Positions 16,360 to 24,214 of a stretch of DNA of 39,315 nucleotides are shown here, in pieces. The notes below the pieces were generated by a model that saw nothing but the letters and a program-made list of their open reading frames with translations, searched no databases and had not been told where the DNA came from. The translations under genes and the position numbers were made by a program. Source of the DNA: an uncultured Clostridia bacterium (lineage in GTDB: Bacteria; Bacillota; Clostridia; Peptostreptococcales; Anaerovoracaceae); assembly GCA_934255545.1 (NCBI GenBank), contig CAKQOE010000022.1, positions 1 through 39,315 on the forward strand. Reading direction: 5' to 3'. Position 1 is the first letter of the stretch. Each line of letters begins with the position of its first letter.

Positions 16360-17622
16360 TTGGCTAAATATTTAGTAAAAAACAGCGGTCCGCTTAAAGG
16401 CGAGGTAACTATAAGCGGCGCTAAGAATTCAGTTTTGCCGATAATGGCTGCGACGCTGCTCGCAGATGAAGAATGTCTTATCTATGACGCGCCTGATCTG
16501 CGCGATGTAGATGTAATGTGCAGGATAATGGAAGGACTTGGCGTAAAAGTAAAGGCCGACCTTGCAAATAACGTTCTTTCGCTTAACTCAGAACATATAA
16601 CTACAAACGAAGCTCCGACAGAGCTCGTGAAGAGGATGCGCGCGTCCATACTTACGATGGGACCGTTGCTCGCGCGTCTTGGCAGCGCAAGAGTAGCGCT
16701 TCCGGGCGGATGCGCTATCGGCGCAAGGCCTATAGATCTGCATCTCAAGGGATTTGAAAAGATGGGCGCGGAGATCACATTCGGCTCTAACTATGTGGAG
16801 GCTAAGGCTGACAGGCTCAAGGGCGCAAAGATATATCTTGATTATCCGAGCGTAGGCGCTACTGAGAACCTTGTTATAGCTGCATCGCTGGCTGATGGCA
16901 CTACAGTTCTTGAAAACGTTGCAGAGGAGCCTGAGATAGTAGACCTTGCGAACTATCTCAACAAAATGGGCGCAAAGATAAAGGGTGCGGGCACTGACAC
17001 TATAAAGATCGAGGGCGTTGAGCGCCTTCACGGAACGAAGCACTGCGTTATACCTGACCGTATAGAAACAGGTACATTTATGGTAGCTGCGGCTATCACG
17101 CACGGAGACGTTCTCATAAAAAATGTGGTTCCCGATCACGTAAGACCTGTTATAGCAAAGCTTCAGGAGTGCGGCGTTACTGTAGAGGATACACTTGAAG
17201 GACTGCGCGTGAATGCTGAGGGATGCGAGCTCGTGGCTACAGACATAAAGACGCTGCCTTATCCGGGATTCCCGACTGACATGCAGTCGCAGTTCATGGC
17301 GCTCCTTACTGTAGTTAAGGGAAGCAGCACTGTTATCGAGACTGTTTTTGAAAACAGATATATGCATATCAACGAGCTTAATCGTATGGGCGCCGGCATA
17401 ACGATAGAAGGACGCTGTGCTGTCATACCGGGCGATAAAAAGCTCAAGGGCGCGCAGGTAATATCTACAGACCTCAGAGCAGGCGCAGCTATGGTGCTTG
17501 CAGGACTCGCAGCAGAGGGCGTTACAGAGATATCTGCGATATACCATATAGAACGCGGATACACAGGCTTTGTAGAAAAGCTCAGAGGGATAGGCGCTGA
17601 TATAACGCGTGTAGAAGAATAA
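16360..17622 (+). CDS. murA: UDP-N-acetylglucosamine 1-carboxyvinyltransferase
   Basis: The 420-residue EPSP-synthase-fold enzyme transfers enolpyruvate from PEP to UDP-GlcNAc, the first committed step of peptidoglycan synthesis. The PEP-reactive cysteine is present in LPGGCAIGARPIDLHLKG (Cys118), so fosfomycin sensitivity is expected on family knowledge. SGAKNSVLPIMAA is the substrate lysine-asparagine motif, and PYPGFPTDMQSQFMALL is conserved. The start is TTG at 16360 with CCGGAGGAGAG just upstream. Bacillota often have two MurA paralogues; which one this is cannot be said. Confidence 0.96.
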   Translation: MAKYLVKNSGPLKGEVTISGAKNSVLPIMAATLLADEECLIYDAPDLRDVDVMCRIMEGLGVKVKADLANNVLSLNSEHITTNEAPTELVKRMRASILTMGPLLARLGSARVALPGGCAIGARPIDLHLKGFEKMGAEITFGSNYVEAKADRLKGAKIYLDYPSVGATENLVIAASLADGTTVLENVAEEPEIVDLANYLNKMGAKIKGAGTDTIKIEGVERLHGTKHCVIPDRIETGTFMVAAAITHGDVLIKNVVPDHVRPVIAKLQECGVTVEDTLEGLRVNAEGCELVATDIKTLPYPGFPTDMQSQFMALLTVVKGSSTVIETVFENRYMHINELNRMGAGITIEGRCAVIPGDKKLKGAQVISTDLRAGAAMVLAGLAAEGVTEISAIYHIERGYTGFVEKLRGIGADITRVEE

Positions 17623-17636
17623 TATAATATAAAAAC

Positions 17637-17712
17637 AGTTCAGCCGGCGACGGCTGCGTTGGACGGTATGCCGCCCTGTCGTGTTTATATGCATGACGGG
17701 GCGGTTTTTTTT
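17637..17712 (+). terminator. Multi-hairpin terminator, copy 1 (after murA)
   Basis: Three successive elements: CAGCCG/CGGCTG with loop GCGA (17641-17656), a small CGG-TATG-CCG stem, and a 10-bp stem CCGCCCTGTC/GACGGGGCGG ending in eight T. A homologous copy is at 19889-19961. Confidence 0.85.
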
Positions 17713-17722
17713 GCAAAAACTG

Positions 17723-17796
17723 TTGACAAAAAATAATAATGATGTATTATTGTATTAAGCCGTTAGTACAGTAATACAATGGTACAGCGATACAAT
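17723..17796 (+). promoter_or_regulatory. Promoter and operator of the GntR-ABC operon
   Basis: TTGACA (17723-17728), 16-base spacer, TATTAT (17745-17750). A perfect 9-bp inverted repeat, ATTGTATTA (17749-17757) and TAATACAAT (17772-17780), overlaps the minus-10 and start site, and a third half-site GATACAAT follows at 17789. This is the expected layout for autorepression by the YtrA-type GntR protein encoded next. Confidence 0.82.
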
Positions 17797-17978
17797 AAGG
17801 ACTATAGATGCAGCGCTTGTGTATGGCTGCCCGCTTAAAGGGGATGGCGGGCGTATCTGCAGGCGTGTACTGACGAGCGGAGCCGTCGAATGGCTCGGAC
17901 GGCATTTGAGATGCCGGTATTTATTCAAAAGAGGTATTAGTATATCGGAGCGTGAAAGGTGAAAGGAGGAAAAGATGG
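17797..17978 (+). other. Structured 5' leader of the GntR operon
   Basis: The roughly 180-base leader contains GCCCGC/GCGGGC, GAGCC/GGCTC and GGCAT/ATGCC hairpins and no T-run. No known riboswitch core is recognised. Confidence 0.4.
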
Positions 17979-18341
17979 ATGGAATGGAAGTTTGACAGCA
18001 AACAGCCTATCTATACGCAGCTTGTGGATCAGATGACTGTGAGGATCGTGACCGGAGTTTATGTGCCGGGCAGCAAACTGGGCTCGGTGAGAGATCTCGC
18101 GCAGGAGGCAGGTGTTAATCCAAACACGATGCAGAGGGCGCTTGCGGCCATAGAGGACTCGGGGCTGGTGCATTCGCAGCGCACGGCGGGCAGGTTCATC
18201 ACAGAGGATATGAACCTTATACAGCTGGCGCGCAGACGACTGGCGAATGAAAAGATAGGAATATTTGCGGAGCAGATGAAACAGTTGGGATTTTCAAAGG
18301 AAGAGATTTTAAATTTACTGGAGGAGTACAGGTATGAATGA
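17979..18341 (+). CDS. GntR-family transcriptional regulator (YtrA subfamily)
   Basis: The 120-residue protein has the winged-helix GntR domain: DSKQPIYTQLVDQMTVRIVTGVYVPGSKLGSVRDLAQEAGVNPNTMQRALAAIEDSGLVHSQRTAGRFI. Only a short helical tail follows (about residues 75-120), as in the YtrA subgroup that represses linked ABC transporters. The ATG at 17979 follows AGGAGG with nine bases spacing. The gene overlaps the ATPase gene by eight bases. The operator at 17749-17780 suggests autoregulation, with an unknown inducer, often cell-wall stress in related systems. Confidence 0.93.
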   Translation: MEWKFDSKQPIYTQLVDQMTVRIVTGVYVPGSKLGSVRDLAQEAGVNPNTMQRALAAIEDSGLVHSQRTAGRFITEDMNLIQLARRRLANEKIGIFAEQMKQLGFSKEEILNLLEEYRYE

Positions 18342-19035
18342 ATACATACTGCAGTGCAGGGATCTGAGCAAGAAGTTCTCGGGTAAGTCAGCACTGAACG
18401 GAATAAACATGGATATACCGCGCGGACGCATTATCGGTCTTCTCGGACCGAACGGCAGCGGAAAAACTACATTTATGAAGCTTGCGAACGGACTTCTGGT
18501 GCCGTCCGGTGGGAGCATTACAATAGACGGCCACAAGCCTGGGCCGGAGACGAAGCAGGCAGTGTCTTATCTGCCTGACAAGGATTATCTGCCTGACTGG
18601 ATGAAAGTCAGAGACCTGGTGAAGATGTTTACTGAGTTTTATGCGGATTTTGATCATCTGAGAGCGCATGAGATGCTTCAGCGTCTGCTGATAAATGAAG
18701 AACAGCGTCTGAAGTCGCTTTCAAAAGGAACAAAGGAAAAGGTACAGCTGATACTGGCGATGAGCCGCCAGGCACAGCTTTATCTGCTTGACGAGCCTAT
18801 CGGAGGGGTAGACCCGGCAGCGAGAGATTATATATTAAATACAATTATAAGTAACTACAATGAAAACGGAACGGTCATCATTTCAACGCATCTGATCGCT
18901 GACGTGGAGCAGGTGCTTGACGATGTCATATTTATAAAAGACGGCAGCATAGCTGCGTGCACTTCCGTAGATGAGATAAGAGAAAAGGAAGGCAGATCTG
19001 TAGACGAGTATTTCAGGGAGGTGTTCAGATGTTAG
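18334..19035 (+). CDS. ABC transporter ATP-binding protein (YtrB-like)
   Basis: The 233-residue ATPase has Walker A GPNGSGKT, a Walker B LYLLDEPIGGVDP and STHLIADVEQ with the switch histidine. The signature motif is degenerate: the stretch LKSLSKGTKEKVQLILAMS has LSKGT in place of LSGGQ, which is usual for the YtrB/EcsA-type export group. It starts inside the end of the GntR gene and its stop overlaps the permease start, giving a coupled three-gene unit. It is probably an exporter or membrane-stress ABC system rather than an importer. Confidence 0.9.
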   Translation: MNEYILQCRDLSKKFSGKSALNGINMDIPRGRIIGLLGPNGSGKTTFMKLANGLLVPSGGSITIDGHKPGPETKQAVSYLPDKDYLPDWMKVRDLVKMFTEFYADFDHLRAHEMLQRLLINEEQRLKSLSKGTKEKVQLILAMSRQAQLYLLDEPIGGVDPAARDYILNTIISNYNENGTVIISTHLIADVEQVLDDVIFIKDGSIAACTSVDEIREKEGRSVDEYFREVFRC

Positions 19036-19850
19036 CTAAGCTTACAAAATATGAATTCCGCGCGACGGGCAGGATGCTCGGCATATTGTACGCGGCACTG
19101 ATCATAATTGCGATAGTTACGCGTATAGAGATTGCGATACAGTCTGCAACTAACGGCGGCATGTCGATGGTGATGCCGACTTTTATAGTAATGATGCTTT
19201 ATATCAGCGCGATAGTCGCTATCGGCGTCATGACGCTGATACTCATAATCCAGCGTTTTTACAAAAATCTGCTTCAGAACGAGGGATATCTGATGCATAC
19301 GCTTCCTGTTAAAATGTGGCAGCATATAGCGTCAAAGCTCATAGCATCTGTCGTATGGTGCTTTGTCAGCATGTTTGTCATATGCCTTTCGTTTATTATA
19401 ATCGGAAGTCTGGGTATTGATTTTAATGACTTTTTTACGATAATGACGAATATTTCCTTAAGAGGGCACGGAAACGAGGTACTCAACGGTATAGGATTTT
19501 TGTTTGAGCTTTTCATACTCATGATCGCGGGCGCAGCGGCATCCATACTTCAGATCTACCTTGCGATGGCTATAGGCCAGCTCGTTGACAACCACAAGCT
19601 TTTATGCAGCTTTGGCGCTTACATTGGGATCAATGTCGTATTGCAGATCATAACTTCAATAGTGATGAGCATATCTGCCGGCGGAAGCTATCCATACATG
19701 TCATATGGTATATTTAATTTCTTGAGCACCGATTCGCTGACAGGCATGCATGTGTTCTTCTGGACTCTTATAGCGGTATACGCAATAAAGGCAGCGCTCT
19801 TCTTTGCAGGCACGAACTATATTCTGAAGAACAGACTGAATCTCGAATAA
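19029..19850 (+). CDS. ABC transporter permease of the GntR operon
   Basis: The 273-residue hydrophobic protein has about six transmembrane segments starting around residues 15-35 and 50-75, and ends in a basic tail ILKNRLNLE. It resembles ABC-2-type permeases linked to YtrB-like ATPases. It overlaps the ATPase gene by seven bases. The transported substrate is unknown. The operon ends at the second copy of the multi-hairpin terminator. Confidence 0.82.
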   Translation: MLAKLTKYEFRATGRMLGILYAALIIIAIVTRIEIAIQSATNGGMSMVMPTFIVMMLYISAIVAIGVMTLILIIQRFYKNLLQNEGYLMHTLPVKMWQHIASKLIASVVWCFVSMFVICLSFIIIGSLGIDFNDFFTIMTNISLRGHGNEVLNGIGFLFELFILMIAGAAASILQIYLAMAIGQLVDNHKLLCSFGAYIGINVVLQIITSIVMSISAGGSYPYMSYGIFNFLSTDSLTGMHVFFWTLIAVYAIKAALFFAGTNYILKNRLNLE

Positions 19851-19888
19851 CTGAAACGCCACTTAGAACGGCGCCCCGGCGCCGGATG

Positions 19889-19961
19889 TTCAGCCGGTGA
19901 CGGCTGCAGTGGGTAAACTTACCGCCCTGTTGTGCTTTATCGCATGACAGGGCGGTTTTTT
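19889..19961 (+). terminator. Multi-hairpin terminator, copy 2; contains the end of the convergent araC-type gene
   Basis: CAGCCG/CGGCTG with loop GTGA (19891-19906), GGTAA/TTACC, and CCGCCCTGT/ACAGGGCGG (19922-19955) followed by six T. Homologous to 17637-17712, with the middle stem changed on both sides but still paired. The stop of the minus-strand AraC gene (19937) lies inside the last stem. Confidence 0.85.
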
Positions 19962-20854
19962 CTGAATGCTGCGGGTGTTACGCCTTTTGTTTTTTTGAAG
20001 AGGCGTATGAAGTAGCCGGCATCTTCGAAGCCGCAGGAAAGGGAGATGTTTTTTACAGGATCCGATGTTGTGAGAAGCAGCTGCGACGCGTGTTCTATGC
20101 GGTGCTCGTTCAGAAACTGAAACGGGGTCACACCGAAATATTTCCTGAAGCAGCGGTTGCACTCGCTTTTGCTGACGCTGGCGGAAGCGGCTATCTCGGC
20201 CAGGGTTATATTTTTGGCGTAGTTGCCGTATATAAAAGAAACCATGCGCTTGATACGTGTCTGTGTGGCTGCTTCGCTTTCCTGCGTCTGTGAGCGCGGC
20301 AGGCTGTCTATATTTTTTACAATAGTAAGCCATGCGGCGCTTATGCAGTTTCTGACCTCCAGCTCACAGCCGGGGCTGTGCTCGGCCTGCGCGTTTATTG
20401 CCTGAAATACGGAATTATTGACGCTGCGGTGCCATTCGATGTCGTCTGTAAAGTGTATAAACGCGATATCGGGCGAGTCGATGACAGGACGGACGTATTT
20501 TGTGTATATGGCGGTGTCTGACGCTGCGATAAACTCAGGCAGGAAAAGTATGGAAATAGATACGTCGTCAGGTTTCGAATCGACGCTTCTTATGATATGC
20601 AGCCTGTTTGAGTTGATGAACGCACTTTCGCCCGGCGCGAGCGTCATATGTGTCTGATCGACTATGACTTCCACAGGCGTTTCTGTGGCTGTTACGAACT
20701 GCGGACTGTAGTGCCAGTGCCATTTTACATATCCGATATCATAATTGGAAAATTTGTCAAAATAGAAAATAACAGGGTACGCCATCGTGTCATACTCGGC
20801 GTTGAAGCGGTCTGTATCGTCTGTCGTCAGACTCTTTAGCTGCTGCATGAACAT
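19937..20854 (-). CDS. AraC-family transcriptional regulator
   Basis: The 305-residue protein has an N-terminal cupin-like sensing domain (HWHYSPQFV near residue 46, LAPGESAFINSNRLHIIRS) and a C-terminal double helix-turn-helix (about residues 203-300) with ITLAEIAASASVSKSECNRCFRKYFGVTPFQFLNEHRIEHA and the second signature SLSCGFEDAGYFIRLFKKTKGVTPAAFRK. Such proteins usually respond to sugars or other small molecules. AAAGGAGGG precedes the start, and AAAAGTATACAT lies just upstream on its strand. It follows the XpaC-TelA-lipoprotein genes with 51 bases between, so it could be part of that unit or independently expressed. Confidence 0.92.
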   Translation of the reverse strand: MFMQQLKSLTTDDTDRFNAEYDTMAYPVIFYFDKFSNYDIGYVKWHWHYSPQFVTATETPVEVIVDQTHMTLAPGESAFINSNRLHIIRSVDSKPDDVSISILFLPEFIAASDTAIYTKYVRPVIDSPDIAFIHFTDDIEWHRSVNNSVFQAINAQAEHSPGCELEVRNCISAAWLTIVKNIDSLPRSQTQESEAATQTRIKRMVSFIYGNYAKNITLAEIAASASVSKSECNRCFRKYFGVTPFQFLNEHRIEHASQLLLTTSDPVKNISLSCGFEDAGYFIRLFKKTKGVTPAAFRKNRPVMR

Positions 20855-20905
20855 GGGCGTACCCTCCTTTTGTTTGATGTTTTATTAAAATGTATACTTT
20901 TCTGT

Positions 20906-21472
20906 TTAGCTGAACATGACTGCGTCATGCGCGGGCGTTATATTTTTTATGAGCGAGGCCAGCGGGCCGGATGTTTTTTTGTTGTATTCGAGCGCTGCTG
21001 TATTGTACGGGTCATTGCGTATCTGATCTCCGAATGATTCAAAGTCAGCGTACAGGTCTCTGTACTCAAGCTTATCCTTTGATGATATATCGCCTGCCGA
21101 TCTCATTGCGCTGTATACGCTGCTCATAGCGTCTGTCAGCGCATCATTTTTTTCTTTTATATCAGCTATATCCTCAGCATCGAGCGCTGTACTAAGCGCT
21201 CCTGCAGCGTCTGAAAGCTCTGATATCAGTTTATCATCTTCTGATGAATAGAGATTGTTGCGGGCTATCCTGCACATGTCTGCAGCGATGTCGGCGCGCT
21301 CTTCTATATAACTTTCTATGCATTCATCGTCATCATTGACGCCGTCCTCAAAAATATCGATAACGTCATCATACAAGCCGCTGACAGTCTTAAAGCATCC
21401 TGCGAGCGAGCCGATAAGCATAAGCAGTATCATGATGATGATGCCGAATGCTCTCTTTTTGTATAAAGGCAT
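20906..21472 (-). CDS. LemA-like lipoprotein
   Basis: The 188-residue product starts with basic residues, a hydrophobic helix and LAGC (Cys26), a canonical lipobox, so it is probably lipidated and anchored outside the membrane. The rest is helical and acidic. Near the C-terminus DPYNTAALEYNKKTSGPLASLIKNI resembles the conserved YN...YN stretch of LemA proteins. The start at 21472 is set by GGAGGTG ten bases before; an upstream ATG at 21517 lies in the telA end and has no such site. It is 28 bases downstream of telA in the same orientation. Family assignment is tentative. Confidence 0.65.
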   Translation of the reverse strand: MPLYKKRAFGIIIMILLMLIGSLAGCFKTVSGLYDDVIDIFEDGVNDDDECIESYIEERADIAADMCRIARNNLYSSEDDKLISELSDAAGALSTALDAEDIADIKEKNDALTDAMSSVYSAMRSAGDISSKDKLEYRDLYADFESFGDQIRNDPYNTAALEYNKKTSGPLASLIKNITPAHDAVMFS

Positions 21473-21500
21473 TGTTGTGATACACCTCCGTAAACGCGTG

Positions 21501-22736
21501 CTATCCGCGGAACTCAAGCAGCTTGTTTTTGAGCTCGTTTTCTATGCGTGTGAGCTCTGCCTCTGCAGCGTGGCGCTTCTGTGAGCCTTCCTCCTGTATC
21601 TGTCTGACAGAATCGAGTGTTTCGATAAGGTCGGCGTTTGTTTTCTGAAGAGTTTCTATGTCTACGATGCCGCGCTCAGACTCCTGCGCTACGGCAACAG
21701 TGTTCATCTTGAGCATCTCGGAGTTCTTCCTGAGGAGCTCGTTTGTAACGTCGGTAACTGCGCGCTGGGCTTTTATGGCCTGCTGTGAGTTTGCGATGCC
21801 GAGTGAAAGCACCATCTGGTTTTTCCAGAGCGGGATCGTATTTACGAGCGTTGAGTTTATCTTTTCAACCATCATCGTATCGTTGTTCTGAACGAGACGG
21901 ATCTGCGGAGCCATCTGCAGCGATACTGTGCGCGTGAGCTCAAGATCGTACAGTTTTTTCTCGAAGCGATTGCAGAACTCAGCAAAGTCGTTTGCTGCCT
22001 GAGCGTCCTCGTGAAGTCCTGTAGACTGAGCTTTTGCCTGAAGCTGCGCGAGCTGGACTGTGCGTGCTTCTTCGAGCTTTTTCTTGCCTGCGGCTATATA
22101 CATGGAGAGCTGGCGGAAGTTCTGGATGTTGAGCTGATACATGTTGTCGAGCATGGCGATGTCGCGTGTGAGCGTGAATTTATGATCTTCAAGCACGTCG
22201 CATATTTTATCTACGTTCACTTCTACTTTTGCGTAGTTTGCCTTCATGACTTCAAATTTGTTGCCTGCTTTTTTGAAGAGTCCGAAAAAGCCCTTTGATT
22301 CTTCTTCATCAGCGCTGAAATTCTTGAGTTCTGCTGTAAGGCTGCTGATCATTGAGCCTACTTCGCCGAGATCGTTTGTGCGGACCTTTGCGAGGGCGTT
22401 TTCTGAGAAATCAGCGATCTTTTTCTGTGAATCAGAACCGTAGTAGAGTATCTGGTTTGAGTTTGTGAGGTCGATCTGCTGAGCAAACTGATCTATGACC
22501 TGCTGTTCTTCCGGTGTGAACTGCATCTGAGCTGTTGTGTTTCCTTCGGCAACAGGTTCTGGCTTTGTTTCTTCTGCAGGCTGTTGCGGAGCAGGCTCGA
22601 GTGTGAGTGTCGGCGCGGCATTTGTAAGAGGTGCCATCATATCGTTGAATGCAGCTGCTGTTATGTCAGCGTCGCTTACTGTTGTCTGCGCAGGAGCTGT
22701 TGAAGTGTTTATGTCGTTAGTTAAGTTGTTATCCAT
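21501..22736 (-). CDS. TelA/YaaN-family toxic-anion resistance protein
   Basis: The 411-residue soluble, largely coiled-coil protein matches the TelA family through FGLFKKAGNKFEVMKANYAKVEVNVDKICDVLEDHKFTLTRDIAMLDNMYQLNIQNFRQLSMYIAAGKKKLEEAR, and further AVTDVTNELLRKNSEMLKMNTVAVAQESERGIVDIETLQKTN. A roughly 80-residue low-complexity Pro/Glu/Thr N-terminus precedes the domain. The family is linked to tellurite and antimicrobial-stress phenotypes, but the biochemical role is unknown. In Bacillus the homologue yaaN follows xpaC, the same pairing as here; a foldback element separates them in this genome. Confidence 0.93.
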   Translation of the reverse strand: MDNNLTNDINTSTAPAQTTVSDADITAAAFNDMMAPLTNAAPTLTLEPAPQQPAEETKPEPVAEGNTTAQMQFTPEEQQVIDQFAQQIDLTNSNQILYYGSDSQKKIADFSENALAKVRTNDLGEVGSMISSLTAELKNFSADEEESKGFFGLFKKAGNKFEVMKANYAKVEVNVDKICDVLEDHKFTLTRDIAMLDNMYQLNIQNFRQLSMYIAAGKKKLEEARTVQLAQLQAKAQSTGLHEDAQAANDFAEFCNRFEKKLYDLELTRTVSLQMAPQIRLVQNNDTMMVEKINSTLVNTIPLWKNQMVLSLGIANSQQAIKAQRAVTDVTNELLRKNSEMLKMNTVAVAQESERGIVDIETLQKTNADLIETLDSVRQIQEEGSQKRHAAEAELTRIENELKNKLLEFRG

Positions 22737-22771
22737 TTTGGTCTCCTCCTGAAATTATATGTTGTGAAAAA

Positions 22772-23090
22772 GTATACTTTATTGTAATCACTGTTACGGC
22801 AAAGATGCTGCAGAGCTGATGAACATACGGATAAGCGGAGCGTCGGAGCAGAATGGTGATGCTGCCCGTGAGGTGAACAGAGCCTGTAACGTTAAAAATA
22901 TGTTTGAGCGGAATGCGCGTGAGCGCTTATAATGGTTGAAATTTCCGAAGGAAAATTCTTTCCCTGTCGCGAGTTATTTTTAACAAAAAGCTCTGTGAAC
23001 CGAACGGAATGCAGCGTCCCATTCTGCGACCGCGGAGCGTTCCGTATGTTCATCAGCATTCCCGCATCCTACACTTACAATAAAGTATAC
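22772..23090. mobile_element. 319-bp foldback (MITE-like) element between xpaC and telA
   Basis: The ends GTATACTTTATTGTAA (22772-22787) and TTACAATAAAGTATAC (23075-23090) are perfect 16-bp inverted repeats. Inside, the arms continue to match imperfectly: GATGAACATACGG/CCGTATGTTCATC, GCAGAATGG/CCATTCTGC, ACAGAGC/GCTCTGT and GTTAAAAATA/TATTTTTAAC. This gives arms of about 135 bp around a centre of about 50 bp. No credible coding sequence lies within and no clear target duplication is visible. It starts four bases after the xpaC stop. Confidence 0.75.
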
Positions 23091-23094
23091 ATAA

Positions 23095-23769
23095 TTATTT
23101 TATATCGCTTTTCATGATCGATGAGAGTACGTCTAGGTCTGTTTTTATGTCTATGGCGTCGTCGCTGAACATATCGTCGAGCTGCTTTTTGAACGTGTCC
23201 TCGATGTGGTCGAGAGAGTCTACGATATCAGCCATGGACGCGCTTATATTTCCGCCTGAAACTCCCTGTTTTTCCAGGTTGCGGTATCGCTGAAAAACAC
23301 TTATGACAGTAGGTATGTAGTGCTTCGTAAATGTACGCGACTTTTTTGTGTCGATAGGATTTGCCTCGATATTGTCTGCGATCTTTTCTATGAGCTCGCA
23401 GATGGAAACCGAATAATCCCTGACAAACGGGTCGCTTATGGCGCCTCCTGTGATGCGCAGCTGCTCAGCCATTTCGTCAAGTTCTGCGGCCTGATCCTGA
23501 ACGCGCTCTTTAATAAAAACAGGCTCAGGCTGTTTCTCCGGTTTATTGGACAGGCATGCAAAAACAAAACCTATGGCCAGACTGAACAACGCGGCCGGTA
23601 TGACGTGCCATATCCTGTAAAAATTGAATGTGACCGCATAGACGGCCCACGCTGCGCCAAATGCTATATACGGCGCCGACGGCGGCAGCTTTTTCTTTTT
23701 AGGCTTTTCAACAATGCTGCCCTGAGTGTTGAGCGGCCCGTCCGGACGGGTCGTGCTGCTTGAACGCAT
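23095..23769 (-). CDS. XpaC-family protein
   Basis: The 224-residue protein has a basic proline-rich N-terminus, two membrane helices (about residues 31-50 and 54-73) and a C-terminal helical cytoplasmic domain with AEQLRITGGAISDPFVRDYSVSICELIEKIADNIEANP and FTKHYIPTVISVFQRYRNLEKQGVSG. This matches the XpaC family, named for 5-bromo-4-chloroindolyl phosphate hydrolysis, whose true function is unknown. It is the first gene of the minus-strand unit xpaC-telA-lipoprotein and is divergent from the MoxR-VWA-LRR genes. AAAAGGAG lies eight bases before the start. Confidence 0.88.
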   Translation of the reverse strand: MRSSSTTRPDGPLNTQGSIVEKPKKKKLPPSAPYIAFGAAWAVYAVTFNFYRIWHVIPAALFSLAIGFVFACLSNKPEKQPEPVFIKERVQDQAAELDEMAEQLRITGGAISDPFVRDYSVSICELIEKIADNIEANPIDTKKSRTFTKHYIPTVISVFQRYRNLEKQGVSGGNISASMADIVDSLDHIEDTFKKQLDDMFSDDAIDIKTDLDVLSSIMKSDIK

Positions 23770-24214
23770 TTCTCTTTCTCCTTTTCCCTTTTAATGTATG
23801 AATGGCCGGACAAGGTGCCGGCGGTATGAAAATATCTTACAAAAGCGCGCGCTCCCGCGCGCATACGGGCGCGCAGGAGCGCGCGTCATGCATTTTGTGT
23901 AATTACTTATATTTTACCGTAAAAAGTGCCTGTGCAAAACATATTTTATATATTTATCTGATTTTAAGGCAGCTTCCGGCACGTCAACGGGCACGCAGAG
24001 CGTGCGGATGTCTTGTGTATTCATGCAGATACAATAGGACAATATTTCAGAAAAACAGGACTTTATCACCGAAAATCGCTGTATGCGTTGATATATTGAT
24101 ACCATTATCGTAGAATATAGTCAGCAGAAAGATATGCAGGACGATATTAAGTATGCAAACAAGATGGCTGATCAGTGAAATGATAACAAAGCAAGATGAG
24201 GAGAGTGAAGTCAG
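23770..24214. promoter_or_regulatory. Divergent intergenic region between xpaC and the MoxR-like gene
   Basis: 445 bases without a gene. 23838-23885 holds nested GC palindromes (GCGCGCGCTCC/GGAGCGCGCG enclosing CGCGCGC). 23900-23960 and 24090-24180 are AT-rich and must contain the divergent promoters, but I see no convincing minus-35/minus-10 pair. A second direct operator is not evident. Confidence 0.45.

Noticed and set aside
16588..17694. 368-codon open frame on the minus strand opposite murA
   Set aside because: It mirrors the murA reading frame, has Tyr/Cys/His-rich composition typical of antisense shadow frames, no ribosome site and no recognisable domain.
22932..23117. 61-codon open frame inside the foldback element
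   Set aside because: It crosses the element end and the xpaC stop region, has no ribosome site and no similarity to a transposase.
20906..24214. Classical tellurite resistance ter operon
   Set aside because: Only TelA is present; no TerC, TerD or TerB homologue lies in the window, so the label would overstate the evidence.
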